Position numbers and translations under genes: made by a program
Shown here: one piece after another, positions 35,601 through 49,652 of the stretch
How positions within the stretch are numbered: the first letter of the stretch is position 1
Layout of the letters: every line of letters begins with the position of its first letter
The notes under the pieces: model-generated
Told to the model about the DNA's origin: nothing
The model's database searches: none
Seen by the model: the letters and a program-made list of their open reading frames with translations, nothing else
DNA from: Progne subis subis
Lineage: Eukaryota > Chordata > Aves > Passeriformes > Hirundinidae
DNA: 64,000 nt
Reading direction: 5' to 3'
Assembly (NCBI GenBank): GCA_022316685.1
Contig: JAKJHU010000855.1
Coordinates: 48,684 to 112,683, forward strand

Positions 35601-38600
35601 TGGCGGGTAGCAGTTCCCATCCATGCTTTCGCTGGAGCCGATACTGCCGTTCTGATACACCATGTTGGAGGGGTACCTGGGAAAAGCAAGATAAACAGTT
35701 TAAAGAGCTCAAGGCAATGTCTAAAGCTCGTTTTCTTTTTTTTTTTTTTTTTCCCAGAGAGTTGTCCAGAGAGGTTGGCTGCCTCATCCCTGTACGGGTC
35801 CAAGGCCAGGTTGGAGCTATCTGGTCTAGTGGAAGGCATTTCTGCACCTGGCAGGGGGTGGAACTGGATGGATTTTAGGGCCCTTTCCAACCCAAATCAG
35901 TCCATTAAAAAAAAAAAAACCCCTTAATTTCTCAAAGATTCCTGTATGGAGAACCACATACACCTGTATGTGTTTGCTCTACGTAATTCTTTGGCTAAAA
36001 TTTGCCCAGGTGCTGCCCTGTTTATGGCTGCTGCACACCAGAACAGCAGTATATATATTAATAAACAGGCAAACACCTGAATAAATGCATTTTTCTTAAC
36101 AATTGATTTTGTAAAAACATTTAAGAGTGTTTTGACCAACTCGGACTTAAAGAACTTGCAGTTACACTGAGTACCATCAGTGGCAAAACCAGGAGATACT
36201 CAAAGATGCCAAAAAATAAACTGGAAAATATCAAAATGGAAACCGCAATGCCATTAAAACAAGTATTCAAAGCTGGAACTGTACTGAAAAGAGACTCTCA
36301 TGCTTTCAGTGGACTCATTTCACTGTGGGGAGGGGGAACCACCCTATTTTTGGGGGCTCTGGAGCCCACGTTAATCCAAATGCAAGAAGACCCTCACATG
36401 AGAAAAGAGAGGAGCAAGAAAATGGTGCTGTTGTGCTGCTCGATTCCCCTGCTAGAAACCAAACCTGTTCTCTTATTAAACTAAAAGCAAGTTTTATTTT
36501 TAGCTGGAGAGTGTGATTTAAAGAGAGATTTTTTTTCTTATATGAAAGGAAGCTGCAAGGAAGAAGAGCATTGTGGGGAATTCGGTCTGCTTCCAGCCTT
36601 GCTGGTGTCAAAAGTTAAATGAATTCCCAAGCCAGAAGTGCTAAAGAGAGATCTGTAGCTTGAAATACTTGGATGGGGACAACCCCCGCCTCAACTTTAA
36701 GGTGTGAAGAGCCATTTTTGAAATGTAACAAAGCCATCACACAATGGCACCGAGATGCCACCCTCTGCTGGGTGTGAGGGAAGGGCACTGCTGTGGGGCA
36801 GAGCCAAAGCTCCCAACACCTCTGTGCCCACAGGCAGCGAGAGCAGCCAGAACCGTTCCTGCCACCTTGTTCCAACCGTGCAGTTCCCTGATTTATTTGG
36901 CAAATTTTAAACCAGCAGACGGATTTTGCTTTGGAGAATCTGATTAGTGGCGGTATCGATCTGTGGATCTGGAGGAGCTGCAGCGCAGGGTGAACTGCAT
37001 CCCAATCACCCAGCCCCAGACCTGCTTACCCAGCAGGGCCATGCTTGTCCTTTGACTCCACAAATTCTTGTCCCATTTTCAGCTTCTCCCACTCCTCTTT
37101 CCGGGTTTTGATTTTCCGCGGATTCACGTTCCCTCGGTTCGGGTTCTCCTTTTTCTCTTTCTAAGAGAGGAGGAATCAAACACAAGCTTTATTTTGCTTT
37201 AAATTCACCAAGAATAGAGAGGGACAGGACAGACCCGGAGCAGTTACAACGAGACACATTCTCAAAGAGGATTTTTAGTTGAATTTCCCGATTGCTGCAC
37301 TCTCCAAAGATCTTCCATATAAAAAAGCTGGAGCACAGACAACATAAAAAATGCCAGACAACATCAGGTTGCCCAGTGCAGCCCAGACACAATGCCATCA
37401 TCACTCCCTGGCACAAGCAGCTCAAGGGCACAGTAAAAGCTCGGTTTCCCACATTAATTTAGGTTTTGGCCTCTGTGTCAAGATGCCCATATTTCACCTT
37501 CACCCTGATGGTGTTCAGTGCTCTGGGGTGCAACATGGACACTTGCCCACGGAGAACTGGGCTTCAGATGGCCTCGCTCAGAATTCTAATGCACCCTAAA
37601 CCTCTTCTTCGTTAATTTTCATTGAATAATCACAATCTGTTTTCATGCTTAATACTCCAGTTGCTCAAAAGCTAAATAAAGTATGTTAAGACTACATCTC
37701 TTATGCTATTATATAATTTAACATAAAGGCCCAAAGACAGTGGCGTTTAGAAAAAACGATTAGAGGTATCTTTGTTCTCTTTTTTCTCTTTTTTTAATTA
37801 AGAAGGATGTGGGTAAACCAGGAAAAAACATCACTGAATTGATCATCCCATAGGAGTCCAAAAGTGCAAACCTGAATTTTGGATAGCAAATTTGGAGCCC
37901 AAAATTTATTAACACCTCCCACTTCCTATCCTTCCCTTCCTCACCCTATGTTTCCGCTTTTCCTTCATGATATCCTTGGTGTCCTGAAGCATTTTCTCCT
38001 TCCAAAGGTCGAAGAAATATGAAGGATTTGTGTAGAATTTAAGCGCCTCTTTGCCATCATCCCTGGAACAGGGAGAGGAAAAAAAAAGCCACACAGACAA
38101 GGATCAAGTCACACATTTCTTTGAAGGAAAGAAACGACAGTTTCAAAGTGCAGTGAGACGGTTGCAAGTGCTGCTCTTGCCTCTGCCCTCCATTTCAGAA
38201 CAGGAAGAGACCCCCATTTCAGTCATCCCAGCTCTCCCACATCCCATTCCTTCTGCCCTCACACAAACCCTCCACTACTCAGCACCTGAAGAGCTCGACT
38301 GCTCCGAACAATCACCAGGAGAGCAGCAGGTCTCTCCCACTTCAACTCCCTTTTGTTTGTGCTGTATTTTGGTGGGGGAAAAAAACCTCCTCCTCCAGCT
38401 CAGGAACCCTAAATCAGACCAGCAGCGTCCTTGAAGCTCCTGAGCGAGCGCACACAGCCTCCCTCTCCTCCCACTTTGCAGTGCAGCCGCGTCTGGCAGG
38501 AGACAGCTGCCTCCAGCTATCTGTAATTACTTTTTACCTGCTCAGAAGGTATTTATGGATGTGGGATAAGGCTCTGGATTCTGAGCCCCTTTACTTCTAC

Positions 38601-41600
38601 TACCTACAAGATGGAATCAGAGTGGGACTGCTCAGAAGTGGTTACACAGCCAGTGTAGGTCACACCAGATGTCTCAGGAGCAGGCACTGGAGGTTCGCAG
38701 GAAGCAGCAGCTGGTGCCTGCTGCACCCACCTGGGGCAGAGCCATCTCCAGGTGAACGCTCTGCATCTCACGCTGCGGCTCTTTGGACAGGAGCCATTGG
38801 GCTACGGAGCAGCACAAGAAAAATGCCTCATGTGCAGCACACCCAGCACGGGTCTGCAGTGCCAGCCACGCCTGGCCCCAAGGCACTCCCAAAAGTGACA
38901 GCAGAAAACCAAAGAGATCATCTTCTAGCTACGTTCATTGCATAAGCAAAGTTTCACGTAAACCAAAGATCTTCTGGTGGATTTGTTTAGCACCTCAATT
39001 TCCCAGTGGAAACAGCTACTTCAGTCCAGCACAGGACAGGAAAGGACCTCCCCAAGCAGGCTGGGAGGAAGATATTCTTCTCTGCAAGGGAACAAGAAGG
39101 TATTGCACCCCTACCTGTAAGGTGAGAGCATGTTGAGAGGTGGAGGGGTATTGCAAGTCCTGTAGGTTTCAAGGACAGGCACAGGGAGAGAATCTCTGTC
39201 AAAAAGCTTCTGGTCCTGAGTGGTGGAGCTTTTGAAGGCCTTCCTGGTGTTAATGCCTTGCAAGGAGACTGTAAGGAAGAGGAGAGAACAAGTGAAGAAC
39301 AGCTTGACCCAGGCCAACGACACTGAAGCCCAAGCAGCGAACATCTGATTTCAGTTGGAGTTCTTGGCACGCTTTACAGTTCTTAAGGTCAGGATCCTTT
39401 TCCCACAGATCCCTTGGGAAACCCATCAAATCTCCAGTGTGCTGCCAAGATCCACTGCTCCATCAACACAGCTCTCCCTCGAGGGCCCATGGGCTTTGGA
39501 AGCCCTGCGACCCTGAGCTTTGGAAGCTCAGGCAGCTCATCCACTGCCACCCAACCGCTGGAGAGTGAGTTCCCACATGGAGAGTCACTGAAGAGCAGAG
39601 CCAAAAAGGCTGTCCACAAATGTTCTACTGGGAGGCAGGGAAACAGTCCCTCTTAGCTCCAGAGAACACATTCCAGCAGCCACGGCAGCGTCACGCTGGG
39701 TTTACGGTGCTGAACCAACCACGCTGACTCAAGGAGAACCTTCACCACGCTCGGCCCGTGCTCCACTCCATTACCTTCCTCCTCTTTGGGATCCAGCTGA
39801 GTGACTTTGACTTGCAAGCGGTCAACTCTCTCGACAAGACTGCTCACCCGAGAGGCAAAGGTGTTGGCTTGAGTAAACAACTCTCCAAATATGTCTTCTG
39901 CAGATTTACCTGCAATGTTAAAGTGGCCACATTACCCTCATGAACCACATCAGACCATACTCAGTCTCCCAGCTGGTTTTCTTGAAGAAAGCAAGCAAGA
40001 AAGAAAGCAAGAAAGAAAAGAAGCAACCACTCTTTTTCTCGAGTTTATCAGGGCTGAGTTTAACGTCCAGGAAGAAGGTGCTTTGTTCCACCAAAACCTG
40101 ATATTTCCAAGGGATCTTCAAGCAATAAGGAAACAATTGAGACATACTTTAAAGTCTATTAAAGTAACAAAGTAAAGAGGGCTGACAACACTACGCTGGT
40201 CTGAATGTGGATGGATCTGAAGGTCCTTTAAGATTCTCTGCTGTTCTGTTTATTAGACAAGGAAATACAGTTGGATTTTTATTGCTCTGGAGAATCTCAA
40301 AGGCTCCCAGTCTCCACCAGGCCTGCCTCCAGGGGAGCTGGCATATATTTACAAGCTCAAAGAGCTCTGGAAGTAGAGAGCAGACCCAGTCCTGGATCCC
40401 AAAGCTGGAGCTGAAACCGCAGCTGACAGCACTGACCCTGCTGTTCCTTCAGGTGGCAGTGTCTGAAAAATTGATGCATTCACATCGATTCCACATCAAA
40501 ACCAAAGGGGAACTTCTCAATCAGGGACATTCTCTCTGGAACATCTTGGACTACCCAGTGGGCTGCTTCAACAAGCACCATCCATGGTTTGGGCCATTTG
40601 AGCGCCCGGGGCTAAGATCAGGAGCTGCACCGCTTACAGGAGTAACAAAAACACGGAGTTTAAAACCTACAGTGCAATAAGAGATGGCCACAGGTAGACA
40701 GAGGTGGGAGAGATGGAAGAAACCCAAGAACTTCCAGCGTGTCCTGTCTTTTTGTTCTGCTCCCGGGCACAACCCAAGGCAGGGAGCCCCGAGCACAGCG
40801 CGGAGCAGAGCAGACTTGGCACCGGGCACAGACATGGGCCCGTGGTGTTCCCACTGATGGGAAACATTTCCAGCCACGGCTGCTGAGTACAAGGCTGCTC
40901 CCAATAAGCAGTCTGGTTTTGAAGTGCATCATCATATGGTCAACAGTTTGTTCTGGAATCTGTTACTCTTAAAGATCCTCCCCGACATTCAGGAAAGAAA
41001 AACCAGTTGGAAGTCTAATTTCGGCAGTAATTTTGGAAAGCGTGGTTGCCTACAGAGTCAGAGAGACAAAGCGCCCCTTGCCCGAGGCAAGGCGAGGGCA
41101 TCCCCCAAAGCCCAGCTGCACAAACACTCCCAGCTATCTAACCCGACATATCAACTCCTTGTTCCTGCTCCCAGGAGATCTCCTTTACACTGCCAAGCAC
41201 GGGGAACAAGCCAGGTTAAAATTCAACCTTCTCCACCCCTTTTGGTGGCAATGCCAGGTCCAAGTGTTTGTAGAAAGCAAATGCTGAAGGTTAACTTCAA
41301 CTGACCTATTCCTTCCACCCTCCCAGACAACACAGACTCCACATATGCTCAATTAACAAACCCAAACTCGTGAGAAGGATTTTATGTTTGGATATCTAAG
41401 GGCCAGGTAGCTCTTGCTGTAGCCATGTTTCATGAAGCAATCTCCATTTTCAACATCAGCAGAGACCAGCTCTCCTATTTACCCAAAGAGAGTAAAAATT
41501 TATCTGTGGGAAAATGTGAAACCTCCCAGCAATAGCTCAAGAAAAGAAAAGTTGTAATTTTGTTTCAACTTTCACAAGAAGTGAAAAACATTTCTGAATT

Positions 41601-43870
41601 TCACAAGGAACTGCAACAAGCGCTAGGGGAAAAATTAGGTCTTTGGTTTGCAAAGTACATTTCAAGTATAAAATAATATATAACATTATATATTTTTTAT
41701 ATATATATATATTTATATATGATATAACATTTTCTGTACTGGTTTGACCCTGAAGATAGAAGAGATGGTCTGTGTTCCCTTGCCTGTGTAAGTGCACCTG
41801 GAGGTATCACCCAGCAGCTCACACGTCGCCTGAGCCTCACAAACACTTTTAGATGGGATAAGACACAGATTAATTCTTTAGTTTAGTTACTTTGACTGCA
41901 AAAGTGCAGCTCACAATCAGAATTATCTTTGTCATGCACTGGCAGGAAGACAGACGGCGTGATTTAATAGGTCCTTCCATCTTTAGCTTGTGGATTCTGT
42001 AAAATCACACAAAACCGCACAGTTGACTTATACAAAGTGCTCCCAGCTGCGATAGTAACGAAGGGTAAACTCACTGGAATATGAAAGTTTGACAAGATTT
42101 ATGTTTGCATCTTTGTAAAGAGACTGCGGTGCACCAGGCATGGCTGATTATTCACTTGACAGGGCTGTCACAGCCTAGTGAACCTGCTCTACGTTCCTGT
42201 AATAGCCAAGGTACAAGGAGAGAGAGAGAATTTGTTTTTTTGGAGGAGAGAGGAAAGGGCAGGGGGCAGGAGTTTGGTCATTTGGATGTGAGCATAGTCT
42301 AAACATCGCTTTATTTAAAATACTGCAGATCCTGGGGAAGTGGATGGTGCTCAGCATTTCCCTCCCACCTGCCTTGCTCTCCTCTCACACCAAGTGTCAG
42401 CAGGAGGCACCTCTCGTCAGCTGCCTCCCCAGGTACCTGTGACTGGTCCAGCAGCTCACAGCTTCTCCCTGCATCCCCACATCCCAGGGTACCTTCCCGA
42501 AGAAGAAACCAGGCTGTGATACGGCTCCCAGCGCTTCAGAAGCAGAGCAGCTTCGAATATCTGTGCAAAGAAGCTCTGAACCTGTGGGATCTGGCCAGGG
42601 CTGTCACACTAACCCACAGAATGTCTCTGAACAGGGATGAGCTTTCCCTGCAGCTGGGCTTTGCACAGCTTTACTGCCTCCTTCCTCACCATTTCACATG
42701 CACGAGATGGATTTCGCTCACACTCCGCAACCATCTTGGCTACCAGACCTAACAAATGAACAACGAGGGCCAGTTGAACACGAGCAGAGAGCCTGGTCTC
42801 GCCTGTGCAGTGACATTTCTCCAACCCAACAGAATGTGACACCGACTGGCAGCAAACACGGGCCCAGATTTCAGTGACAGCCATGCTTTGCACTGCTGGA
42901 AAGAGCCTGCACCCAAACTTTGCCTGCCACATGGCGGAAAGCAAGGGCTTGCTTTGCAGAGCAAGCAGAAGGGCTTGCAAACACCCCAGAGAAGCTAAAC
43001 AATAGATTAATTTGATTATCAAAGTCTCGCTTCAAGGACGAAGGTGGTTAATCAGAACCCAGTACGGAGTCATCCCGGAGAGACCACAATTAACTCTTCG
43101 TTTCTCCTATGGCGTGGAGGCTCAGTGTTTTCCCTCCAGCTTTTCCAAGGCTACGGGTCAGCCCGCTGGAGAGCTGAGCCAGGCATCGCTCCAGCTCACG
43201 CTGCCATTTGAGTGAGCAGCCCAAAGCACCGACGCTCTGGAGGCACCACTCAGCTCACACGGGTCTTTGGGTCTCACAACGCAACAAACAGCAGCAGGGA
43301 CAAACTGGAGCTTCTGCGTGGGGGCTTTAATTATCTTTCATTAAAAATAAGACTACTGACATGGTGTAGATTCAACGGAGTCAAGCTCCATTTAGTAGCG
43401 CATGCAATTACAGACACGTTCTCTGACACAAGATCCTGCCTGCTCCGAGAGCCTCCCATTTTACAAGCCTGAGTTGTGCTCCATCCTTCCATCTGCAGTT
43501 TCACTGCAGCCTCTCACATGCACACACACATACACACCCCCCCCTCCCCATTTTCTCTTAGATAGGAAGGCAGTGGGACCAGGGATATGAAATTAGCATC
43601 AGATTTCTTTAGGAAAACATTTTAGCATTACCCAGGGAAGGCAGATGGGGGAGAAATAGGAACACGAGAGTAGAAACGGAGCTAAATAAAGAGCAGTAGC
43701 GACTCCTGAGGGCAACGCGCAGGCTCGCCATGGTACTCACTCAGGCTGCCCAGCTGTCGAATGACATTTGCCAGGGTGATGTTGGTCACGCATTCCAGCT
43801 CGCTCGGAACGCTAGGCAACGTCTGACGGCACAGGTGCCTTGGCTCAATGTTCCTCGTTACTAACGGCAT
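32625..43870 (-). CDS. WASF2: WASP family member 2 (WAVE2), complete coding region
   Basis: Eight minus-strand coding exons: 43870-43741, 39909-39775, 39268-39115, 38062-37945, 37160-37030, 35676-35521, 33726-33206 and 32782-32625. They give 1,503 nt and 500 residues (human 498) with consistent phases. WAVE2 is the subunit of the WAVE regulatory complex that, after Rac signalling, activates Arp2/3 to build lamellipodial actin. Residues 1-180 are the WAVE homology domain ([20 protein letters not shown], then [10 protein letters not shown]). Tyr150 in [12 protein letters not shown] aligns with the Abl-phosphorylated tyrosine. A basic segment (KEKRKHRKEKK) follows, then a proline-rich region at about 225-425 with repeated poly-Pro runs. 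The C-terminal VCA module has WH2 ([15 protein letters not shown]), a connector ([16 protein letters not shown]) and an acidic tail ending FDEDEWSD with the key Trp. The single start ATG at 43870 opens the first coding exon, whose acceptor is at 43895. Confidence 0.98.
35073..35185 (-). mobile_element. CR1 LINE 3'-end fragment in WASF2 intron
   Basis: Minus-oriented CR1 tail in plus reading: TCATGGAATATCCTGAGTAG, GGAAGGGACTCACAAGGATC, GGCCCTGCACAGGACAC and CATGTGCCTCAGAGCGTTG. It belongs to a different CR1 subfamily from the GGTTTGGGTTGGAAGGG type copies. Confidence 0.85.
35758..35905 (+). mobile_element. CR1 LINE 3'-end fragment in WASF2 intron
   Basis: GGCTGCCTCATCCCTG, TCCAAGGCCAGGTTGGAGC, TGGTCTAGTGGAAGGC and GGTGGAACTGGATGG, then CCCTTTCCAACCCAAATCAG, is a CR1 tail in plus orientation, opposite to the gene. 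Confidence 0.9.
39982..40024. repeat. GAAA/GCAA purine-rich microsatellite
   Basis: Imperfect (GAAA)n and (GCAA)n repeats in the WASF2 intron just upstream (gene sense) of the exon at 39775-39909. Confidence 0.8.
41690..41722. repeat. AT microsatellite
   Basis: TATATATTTTTTATATATATATATATTTATATATG in a WASF2 intron, mostly alternating A and T; positions are approximate. Confidence 0.8.
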
Positions 43871-43894
43871 GGTGGACCTGCTTCAGGCACTGTT
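43871..43894 (-). other. WASF2: WASF2 5' UTR portion of first coding exon
   Basis: On the minus strand, CATCTTTCAG ends an intron at 43895 and 24 nt (AACAGTGCCTGAAGCAGGTC then CACC) precede the ATG. CACCATGC gives a good Kozak context with A at -3. Confidence 0.85.
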
Positions 43895-44355
43895 CTGAAA
43901 GATGAAAAACAACCCAAAAAAGAAACAGGAAAGGATTACTCAACCGCAAATTCCAGGCACACCAGAGCCATGGTGTTCGTTTTTCCTGCTCTCAAATGGC
44001 TTTACTTATAAGCCTTCTTTCCCCCCTTCCCCACCCTGAGAAAATTGGTTCATCAGAAATAAAGATCCTCCTGTTCTCTGACTTGCAGTGACAGCAGAGC
44101 CCCACCAGCCCAGGTACAGAGGCAGAGATGGAGAGCTCCACATCCTCGCCCACGTTCCCAGCGCCGCTGGCAACGCCGCAGCCGTTGTTCCCTTCCCACC
44201 CGGCCGCTGCCCGGACAGGGCTCCTGCCTCCCGCTCACTCAGCGCCTGGCGTGACTCTTACAGAGCTCCTCTTCAGAAAACATTTTAAACTTGCAATTGA
44301 TAGTTGCTTAAACCACGGAGATGAAGATGGGAGATGTTGTTATACAAAAAGAATT

Positions 44356-44375
44356 AAAAAAAAAAAAAAAAAAAA
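44356..44375. repeat. A-homopolymer, 20 nt
   Basis: A-run followed by GAGAAGG in WASF2 intron 1, without a recognisable retroposon body. Confidence 0.9.
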
Positions 44376-45444
44376 GAGAAGGAACAAAACAGCACGCCAA
44401 AGCACGCGCGGTGCCTCCCTCCTGGAGCAGCACACGGGGCTCTCCTGGAACAACAGGAAGCGCTTGCAGCTGACCAGGAAACTTTCTGGTGACTGTTCCT
44501 TATCCTGCAGGCTGCACTCCTCTTCCCTTGGGAAATCCCCCGGGGATGAGGTTTACACTGGACCATTGTTTTTGTGCTAGAGCAGTAGAAGGTTGAGGGA
44601 GCTCTGATCAGGATGCAGGACTGGAGTGTGCTCAGAAACAAGTCAGGATTGATTGTACAACAGGCAGGACAAACTTCCAGTTCTTTAAAAAAACTAATAA
44701 AATAAAAAACCCAAAGAAAACCTAAGTGTCCGGAAGTTACGCTTTGGACAAAAAACGCTTTTACATGCAAGTCAGTGCCTTGAAGTAACAAAAATCTCCT
44801 GTGCTAACAGACCCAAACGCTGAAGCATCAAACAGCTGCCTCCCAGATCATCCAGCTCCAAGAGGGAGAAGGAAACCTGTGTGCCCAGCTCACTACAAGG
44901 AGCATCATACATGCCTGAAATCTTTAGGGCTAAGTGAAAGCAAATACATCCCAAGTTCTTGATTAATTTAGAAGGGGAAAGAATCACTTTTCTAGGTCAG
45001 CTGAGGAACAACCCAAGAGAAGCAGGCAGCTCCCATGTGATAGGCATGCGGATCTGCTCGGGCTGGGTGTAAAAATAAAACAGGAAGCGAACAGCTTGGG
45101 GAACATGGCTTCCTGTCACCACCAGCAAAAACCCAAGAACCATAAAAAATCAGCTGTTTGCTCTTGACTTTGAGCCACCCTTTGATAGTCTCTGTGGCAG
45201 CTGGCAGCTTATCTTTGAGGTCCAGGAGTCCTTCCTGGATGCTTTTCTATCAGGGTGTTAAGAGGAAGAAGTGGGCATTATCCCTCCTAATTACCTCAGA
45301 AGCCAGATTTTGAATTGCTAAATTTGACCCATTAAGGCAGAGGAGTTCAAGAGCTGCAGCACCCGGGCGCTGGGATATCACCCAGACAAGCAGATGTAGG
45401 TTGCTACCATTTTGCAATGCCTCTACACGAGGGATTTCACAACA

Positions 45445-45535
45445 TCTCAGGATGCCAGGATGATTTGGGTCGGAAGGGACCTTAAAGCTCATCCTGTTCC
45501 AACCTCCTGCCATGAAACCGGGCTGCACAGAAAGG
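45445..45535 (-). mobile_element. CR1 LINE 3'-end fragment
   Basis: Plus reading GATGATTTGGGTCGGAAGGG, ACCTTAAAGCTCATCCTG, TTCCAACCTCCTGCCATG is the reverse complement of a CR1 tail, so the element is in gene sense within WASF2 intron 1. Confidence 0.9.
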
Positions 45536-48500
45536 GTCCCCAAAACCAAACACCTCATGGAAGAGAGGAGCCAGATCTGCAGCCAAATAAATAAGAGCAA
45601 GACCCTCCGAGGATCGAGTCTGTGTTGTTTTTCCCCGTGTCCACTGCAGCCACTGGTAACTGCTGGGATATTTAAAGAACAGGGTGAACTAAGGAAGGGC
45701 TCTGACCTTCCCTTCCCAACACCCTCCGTGTTTTATCGATTCCAGCCCAAGCCCTACAATCTTTTGTCAGCTTTAGTGCTTCATGCCAGACAAACTTTCC
45801 CAGCTCCCCCCAGACTGCAGTCTGCACCAACGAGCAGCTCTCATAAACAAGGCAGCATTTGCAGGCTGCCTGCATCCAGCTTCTCCCCTGTGCTTCCCCA
45901 GGGCTCGGCCAGGGAGCACACACGGTGGGATCTGCAGAGCTGGAGTGGACAGCCTGGCTGGAAACCTTCCAAGGTGGAGGACAGACAGAAGGAAAACAGC
46001 AAGAGGAAAAATAAGCCTGCAAGTGGGGGATGCGATGTGAGCTTACTGTATAAGAGGAGATTAAAAAAACCCCAAGATGATGGCTAGCAAGGTTGGATAA
46101 ATGCAGGTAACACTGATCTCTGCAAGGATGGGGAAAACAGGGCAGAAAATGGGAGCAGTGCCTCAAATACCAACAAAAAAAGGCTGTGAATACGTTGCCT
46201 GTATACAGACACGCCAGAAGTGTTTGCCTTTAAAGCATGTTTTGAAAGTAAAAGCAAGGAGTAGTGGTAAGAATTGCTTTTCTTAAAAGAAAAACTAAGG
46301 CAGAGCACACGTACAGCACAAATTTGCCCTGGTGCAGGACAGCAGAGATAAAGGCTAAGAAAAAGACTCCCTTTCTAGCCCAGCTCTTCCTGGCAGCCAC
46401 CCCCACCCTCCCAGCCACACTCCACTGCAGAAGGAGAGTTTTGCCCTCATCATCACAGCAGCACTTCCCAAGGCCATGGGGAGAGCTCTGCTGCCCCTAA
46501 ACCCAGCCAGCATCCAGCAAACGAAGGGATTAAATTAACCCTGTGGAGCATCATAGCTGATCAAGGCAGGAAGGGCAGGATGGGCTGCGGACAACCACCC
46601 CGCTCTCCCAGCAGCTTTCGGATAAGAGGCATTTTAAAGCAAAAATTCCTCTCTTCTGAGCAGAAGGATGAGGAGCTTCGAGACTTTACGAAGGAAATCT
46701 GGGACCTGCAAAAAGAGCAGGTGATGCCCCCACGAGAACACTGTAAGACCTTGCTTTTTCCTGGAGTGTTTGGAGAGTAGGGATAGAGATAACAGCTAAT
46801 GGGCTCCTGTAAAACCTTCATGCCTCGTGAGTAGGTGGGACAAAGATTAATAGCGTGGATTGGAAAATAAGTGGTGTATTTCAAAAGCAGGAGTCAGGTA
46901 GGGCAGAAAACCAGGTGCGGAGAAGAGACAAGGTATGAGAGCAAAGGGGGAAGGGGGAAGAGGAAGCAAAACACGGGAGGCAGCACGAGGCATGAGCTGG
47001 GGGCAGGGAGGAGACACAGTAAACGAAAGAAGGGCGAGAGCTAAAGAAGCTTTCTGGGAGGTTTGTGCTGTTATTCTTTAAGAGTCATTAAGGAGGCCAC
47101 TGACAGCGCAGTGCCATCCAGGACCCCTTCCCTTCCCGTGCTCAGGGCATGACAGCGCAGCAGAATCCCACCTGGCTGGCCAGCCTAGTCATCAGGCATT
47201 AGTCACTGTCACACAATGACCGCAGACCATATATTATAACTAAATCCTAACGTTCAGAAGCAACTTAAATGAATTGCAAGGCCGAAAATCTTTATCTTTG
47301 GGGCAAAGATAAACGTTTCCATTTGCTTATGAATGCTGGAGATTAGATTTGTTTCAGGAGTGTAGACTTTGGGGGTGCAAACACTGTTTTTAAAGAAGCT
47401 GCAAGAATGAGGTGGGCACAGAAGAGGTGCCCTGCTCCCAGTGTAACAGGAGAGGAGATCAAGTATGTTAGAAGTAAAAGGAAACCGCCTCTAGAAACAG
47501 AAAACTCTGCAACAGATTTCTAATGAATATGGAAAACAAAGAAAAGCGTCAAATTGAAACAGTGCAAGGAAAGAAGTCCAGTGATCTCTGCTGGCTGGAA
47601 GAGCCGAAAAGAAAACCCACAAACCCTGCTGCATCAATCCACGTTCAAAAGACTCATCCTCCCAACCACCGTGCTTCACACCTTCTTAAAAACAAGGAAA
47701 TAAATGATTTCTCTCTCCCACTTGAACCAGAGCCTTCCCACCTGCTCCCAAGCACTTCCTCTGAAGCCTCCAAGTCATGACTTGAATCACCGAAGGCTCC
47801 AAGAGCCTCGATGATGTTGTGACGGCAGTGACTAAAAGCCAAACCATGTGAAAAGCCCAGCTTTGCCCCGCAGCTCCTTTTCCCCTTGCTGCCCCACCTA
47901 CCGCTGGGCATTGCCAGGATGCCTCATAATTTCCCCTCTCCCAAAATGCTTACACAGGCACTGCCGAGCCCTGGCCTGCTCCAGCCCAGAAAAAGAGTTT
48001 GCCGAGCATGAAAAAGCCCTGGAAGCTGAACTCACTGCTCCTACATTCCTACTGATCTTCCAGCCTCAACTGGCACCTTGTTTCCAGGATTCACCAGGTT
48101 TTTGCTCCCCGTCACCCTTCCTGACAATTCCTGTCCTCTCCTCTCACTGCACACATCGTGGTCTTGGATGCCTCATGTTTTTCCAAGAGAGCAGGATCCA
48201 TGAGTAGAGCTTCTTCCCATGGCTGCTGAACTGACACCCTGCTCCCGCCACAATAAGCTCTCACCTTGAACGTCCTGCTCACCAGCTTTTAAGAGGATTC
48301 TGACTTTGGCAATTAGTTCTGCAAATACTCTTGGGCACTGGGGAACAAGCGTGGCCCAACACAGGCTCGAAAAGGGGGAGAAAACATGCGACTTGCAATT
48401 CTTGCTTTTTGGAGTCCAGCACTTTAAGCAAAGCTGAGGTAAATCCAAGATAAGCGTGCTGCTCCAAGATTTCTTATCAGCAAGGCATCGACCGCTCTCC

Positions 48501-49636
48501 CCATGAGCTCTGCTGCAGCAGATCACTCAGGAATCCCAGTTCTGGATTAGAATCAAGTACAATTGGTTTGCTTCAAACAAGGACTGCCAGTCCATAAACC
48601 CCTCACACAAAGCTGCGTCTTATTGACTATTTTTAATAAATAGGGCTGGCACAGTAAAATTGAACAATTGTTAGGAACAATAAAGGAGACAGACTTTGAT
48701 TACAACCATTGAGAAGCAATACAGGGGCGTTTTAGGATTGAGTGTTTGCTTTCCAAGGCGAGCTCTGTCAACTGAAAACAGCAACTTGGAGCAAATACTC
48801 CTTAACAAGTGGTTTGGAGCGGACCAGAAAACAGCGTTGCACAGCAAGAGAGGAACTAGACCTGTTTTTTGGGTGTTTTTTTTGTAGAGCAGGCAGATAG
48901 CACAGTCACTGTGGTGGTGCAGAGAAGGCAGGCAGGACTCCAAGGCGAGCCCTGCGGATGCAACGCACACAAAGAGCTGTAAATAACAGGTGAGTTGGAG
49001 GGAGAGATCTGGCAAGGTTCTCCTCACTGGTATTTGACCAGTTAGCATAGCGTTACTGGGAGTCACCTGGGTAATTCCCCGCTCAATGTGACACACAACC
49101 TCTTAGATCAGGGACCATCTGCAAATAAATCTGGACCCCAGCAGTGAGATCATCTGTCATAGTGTCTGGTGTAGCACAAAGCACCTAAGGAGGGCAGAGT
49201 GCTTTTTTTGGGGAAGGGAAGGGAATTTAGGCTTGATTTCCAAGTGAGTCAGGGTGACCAACCACCTTGCCCTCGGCAGGGCTTACAAAATCCTCTGCCT
49301 GGACACAAACAGCAGCACAGCCAAGGAGACCAAGCCCTCAGCGAAGCGCTTCGGAGAGCCGCCTCTAGGAGTGCCCATCAGGGGACCAGACACACCAGCA
49401 GGTTTGGGAATGAGGGGGAAAGGAGATAATCAGATCTGAAATTCCCATCAGTATGAAATAAGACTTAACTCAGTAGCTTGCCAACGCAGACCGACTGTTC
49501 TTTCTAATGTCTGTGACAACTCTGCTTCAAATTTCAAGCTTCTCTCAGCAGTAACTACTCCCCCATGTAGCTGTAATGGCCAGAAAGAGACTGGCTTTTA
49601 TGTAACCCCAAAAGACTTGCAGAAAGGGAAGCAGCA

Positions 49637-49652
49637 GCCACACACACACACA
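49637..49652. repeat. CA microsatellite
   Basis: Short (CA)n run in WASF2 intron 1. Confidence 0.85.

Noticed and set aside
40200..40250. Possible further CR1 tail (GGATCTGAAGGTCCTTTAAG)
   Set aside because: The match is too short, and it lacks the CCAACCCA and terminal TTCTATGA parts seen in the accepted copies.
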